Assembly (NCBI RefSeq): GCF_014647655.1
Contig: NZ_BMPP01000039.1
Coordinates: 1-12,997, forward strand
Source: Deinococcus malanensis
GTDB taxonomy: Bacteria; Deinococcota; Deinococci; Deinococcales; Deinococcaceae
Length of the DNA: 12,997 nucleotides
Direction: 5' to 3'
Part shown: one piece after another, positions 12,926-12,997 of the stretch
How positions within the stretch are numbered: position 1 is the stretch's first letter
Layout: every line of letters starts with the position of its first letter
Translations under genes and position numbers: made by a program
Notes under the pieces: generated by a model
What the model was told of the DNA's origin: nothing
What the model saw: the letters and a program-made list of their open reading frames with translations, nothing else
The model's database searches: none

Positions 12926-12997
12926 TTAAGCGGCGGCTGGCTGTCTGGCAAGATGGTGGGCTTCGAACTCGGCAGGGCTGAGATACCCAAGGGTCGA
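12926..12997 (-). CDS. IS3-family transposase OrfB, C-terminal end only (copy 2)
   Basis: The minus strand reads STLGYLSPAEFEAHHLAR plus an alanine-rich tail, ending at TAA (12928-12926). It is identical to the copy at 3-74. The remainder of the gene lies to the right of the window. Confidence 0.85.
   Translation of the reverse strand, partial: STLGYLSPAEFEAHHLARQPAAA

Larger units (their letters stand above)
12896..12997 (-). mobile_element. Right end of an IS3-family element (second copy, continues beyond the window)
   Basis: This is an exact reverse complement of 3-104. It starts with TGAGGTTGTGCC and the TTTTGCGTACTT core (terminal repeat 12896-12925) and continues into the OrfB C-terminus on the minus strand. 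It is inserted just after the LTGVPN codons of the membrane sensor gene. The transposase reads leftward, out of the missing part of the element toward this edge. Confidence 0.88.

Noticed and set aside
1..12997. CRISPR arrays, tRNA or rRNA genes, replication origin or partition genes
   Set aside because: I looked for regularly spaced repeats, cloverleaf-like sequences, iterons and Rep/Par motifs on both strands and saw none.

Overview
The window looks like accessory DNA from a Deinococcus-type bacterium, probably a plasmid or an unstable chromosomal region. This rests on GC-rich coding sequence, a TANNNT -10 box placed 5-7 nt before several start codons (leaderless genes, common in Deinococcus), and many signalling proteins and insertion-sequence (IS) debris of the kind seen in that genus. 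The genus is an inference from style, not from a marker gene.

Both ends are the same 102 bp in opposite orientation (3-104 and 12896-12997). This is the right end of one IS3-family element: the C-terminus of its OrfB plus the terminal inverted repeat. The window is therefore probably a complete contig that stops where it enters a repeated IS.

Layout. 1-1075: the IS3 right end abuts a second, truncated IS3 copy (orfA intact, orfB without its C-terminus). 1076-1561: the 3' stub of an unknown gene and a small convergent hypothetical gene. 1562-1917: no clear gene. 1918-2880: an aminoglycoside-phosphotransferase-like pseudogene with an in-frame stop, cut at its 5' end by an IS5-family fragment. 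2884-3153: an internal GGDEF fragment. 3232-4929: an intact GAF-GAF-GGDEF protein with an unusual 18-residue insertion. 5067-5572: an unknown 5' fragment facing an inverted GGDEF C-terminus. 5573-6579: debris and a two-helix membrane protein. 6580-7034: a frameshifted unknown gene. 6992-9231 (minus strand): a two-gene operon of an exported protein and a GGDEF-GAF-HD-GYP protein joined by an ATGA overlap. 9295-9672: a 36-codon ORF with a strong ribosome binding site, a transposase C-terminal scrap, two hairpins and an apparently orphaned terminator. 9659-12112: a transposase remnant running in frame into a GAF-PAS-PAS-HD-GYP protein. 12257-12898: a six-helix membrane sensor whose GGDEF domain is cut off by the right-hand IS3 copy.

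The common theme is cyclic-di-GMP turnover. Three intact regulators (one cyclase, one bifunctional protein, one phosphodiesterase) and three broken GGDEF loci lie within about 10 kb, mixed with remnants of at least four IS types. I read this as a hotspot where c-di-GMP genes accumulate and are broken by IS activity, rather than as one coordinated pathway. The best candidates for something undescribed are the coupled exported protein / GGDEF-GAF-HD-GYP pair, the GGDEF domain with an insertion between its I-site and active site, and the transposase/HD-GYP chimeric reading frame.
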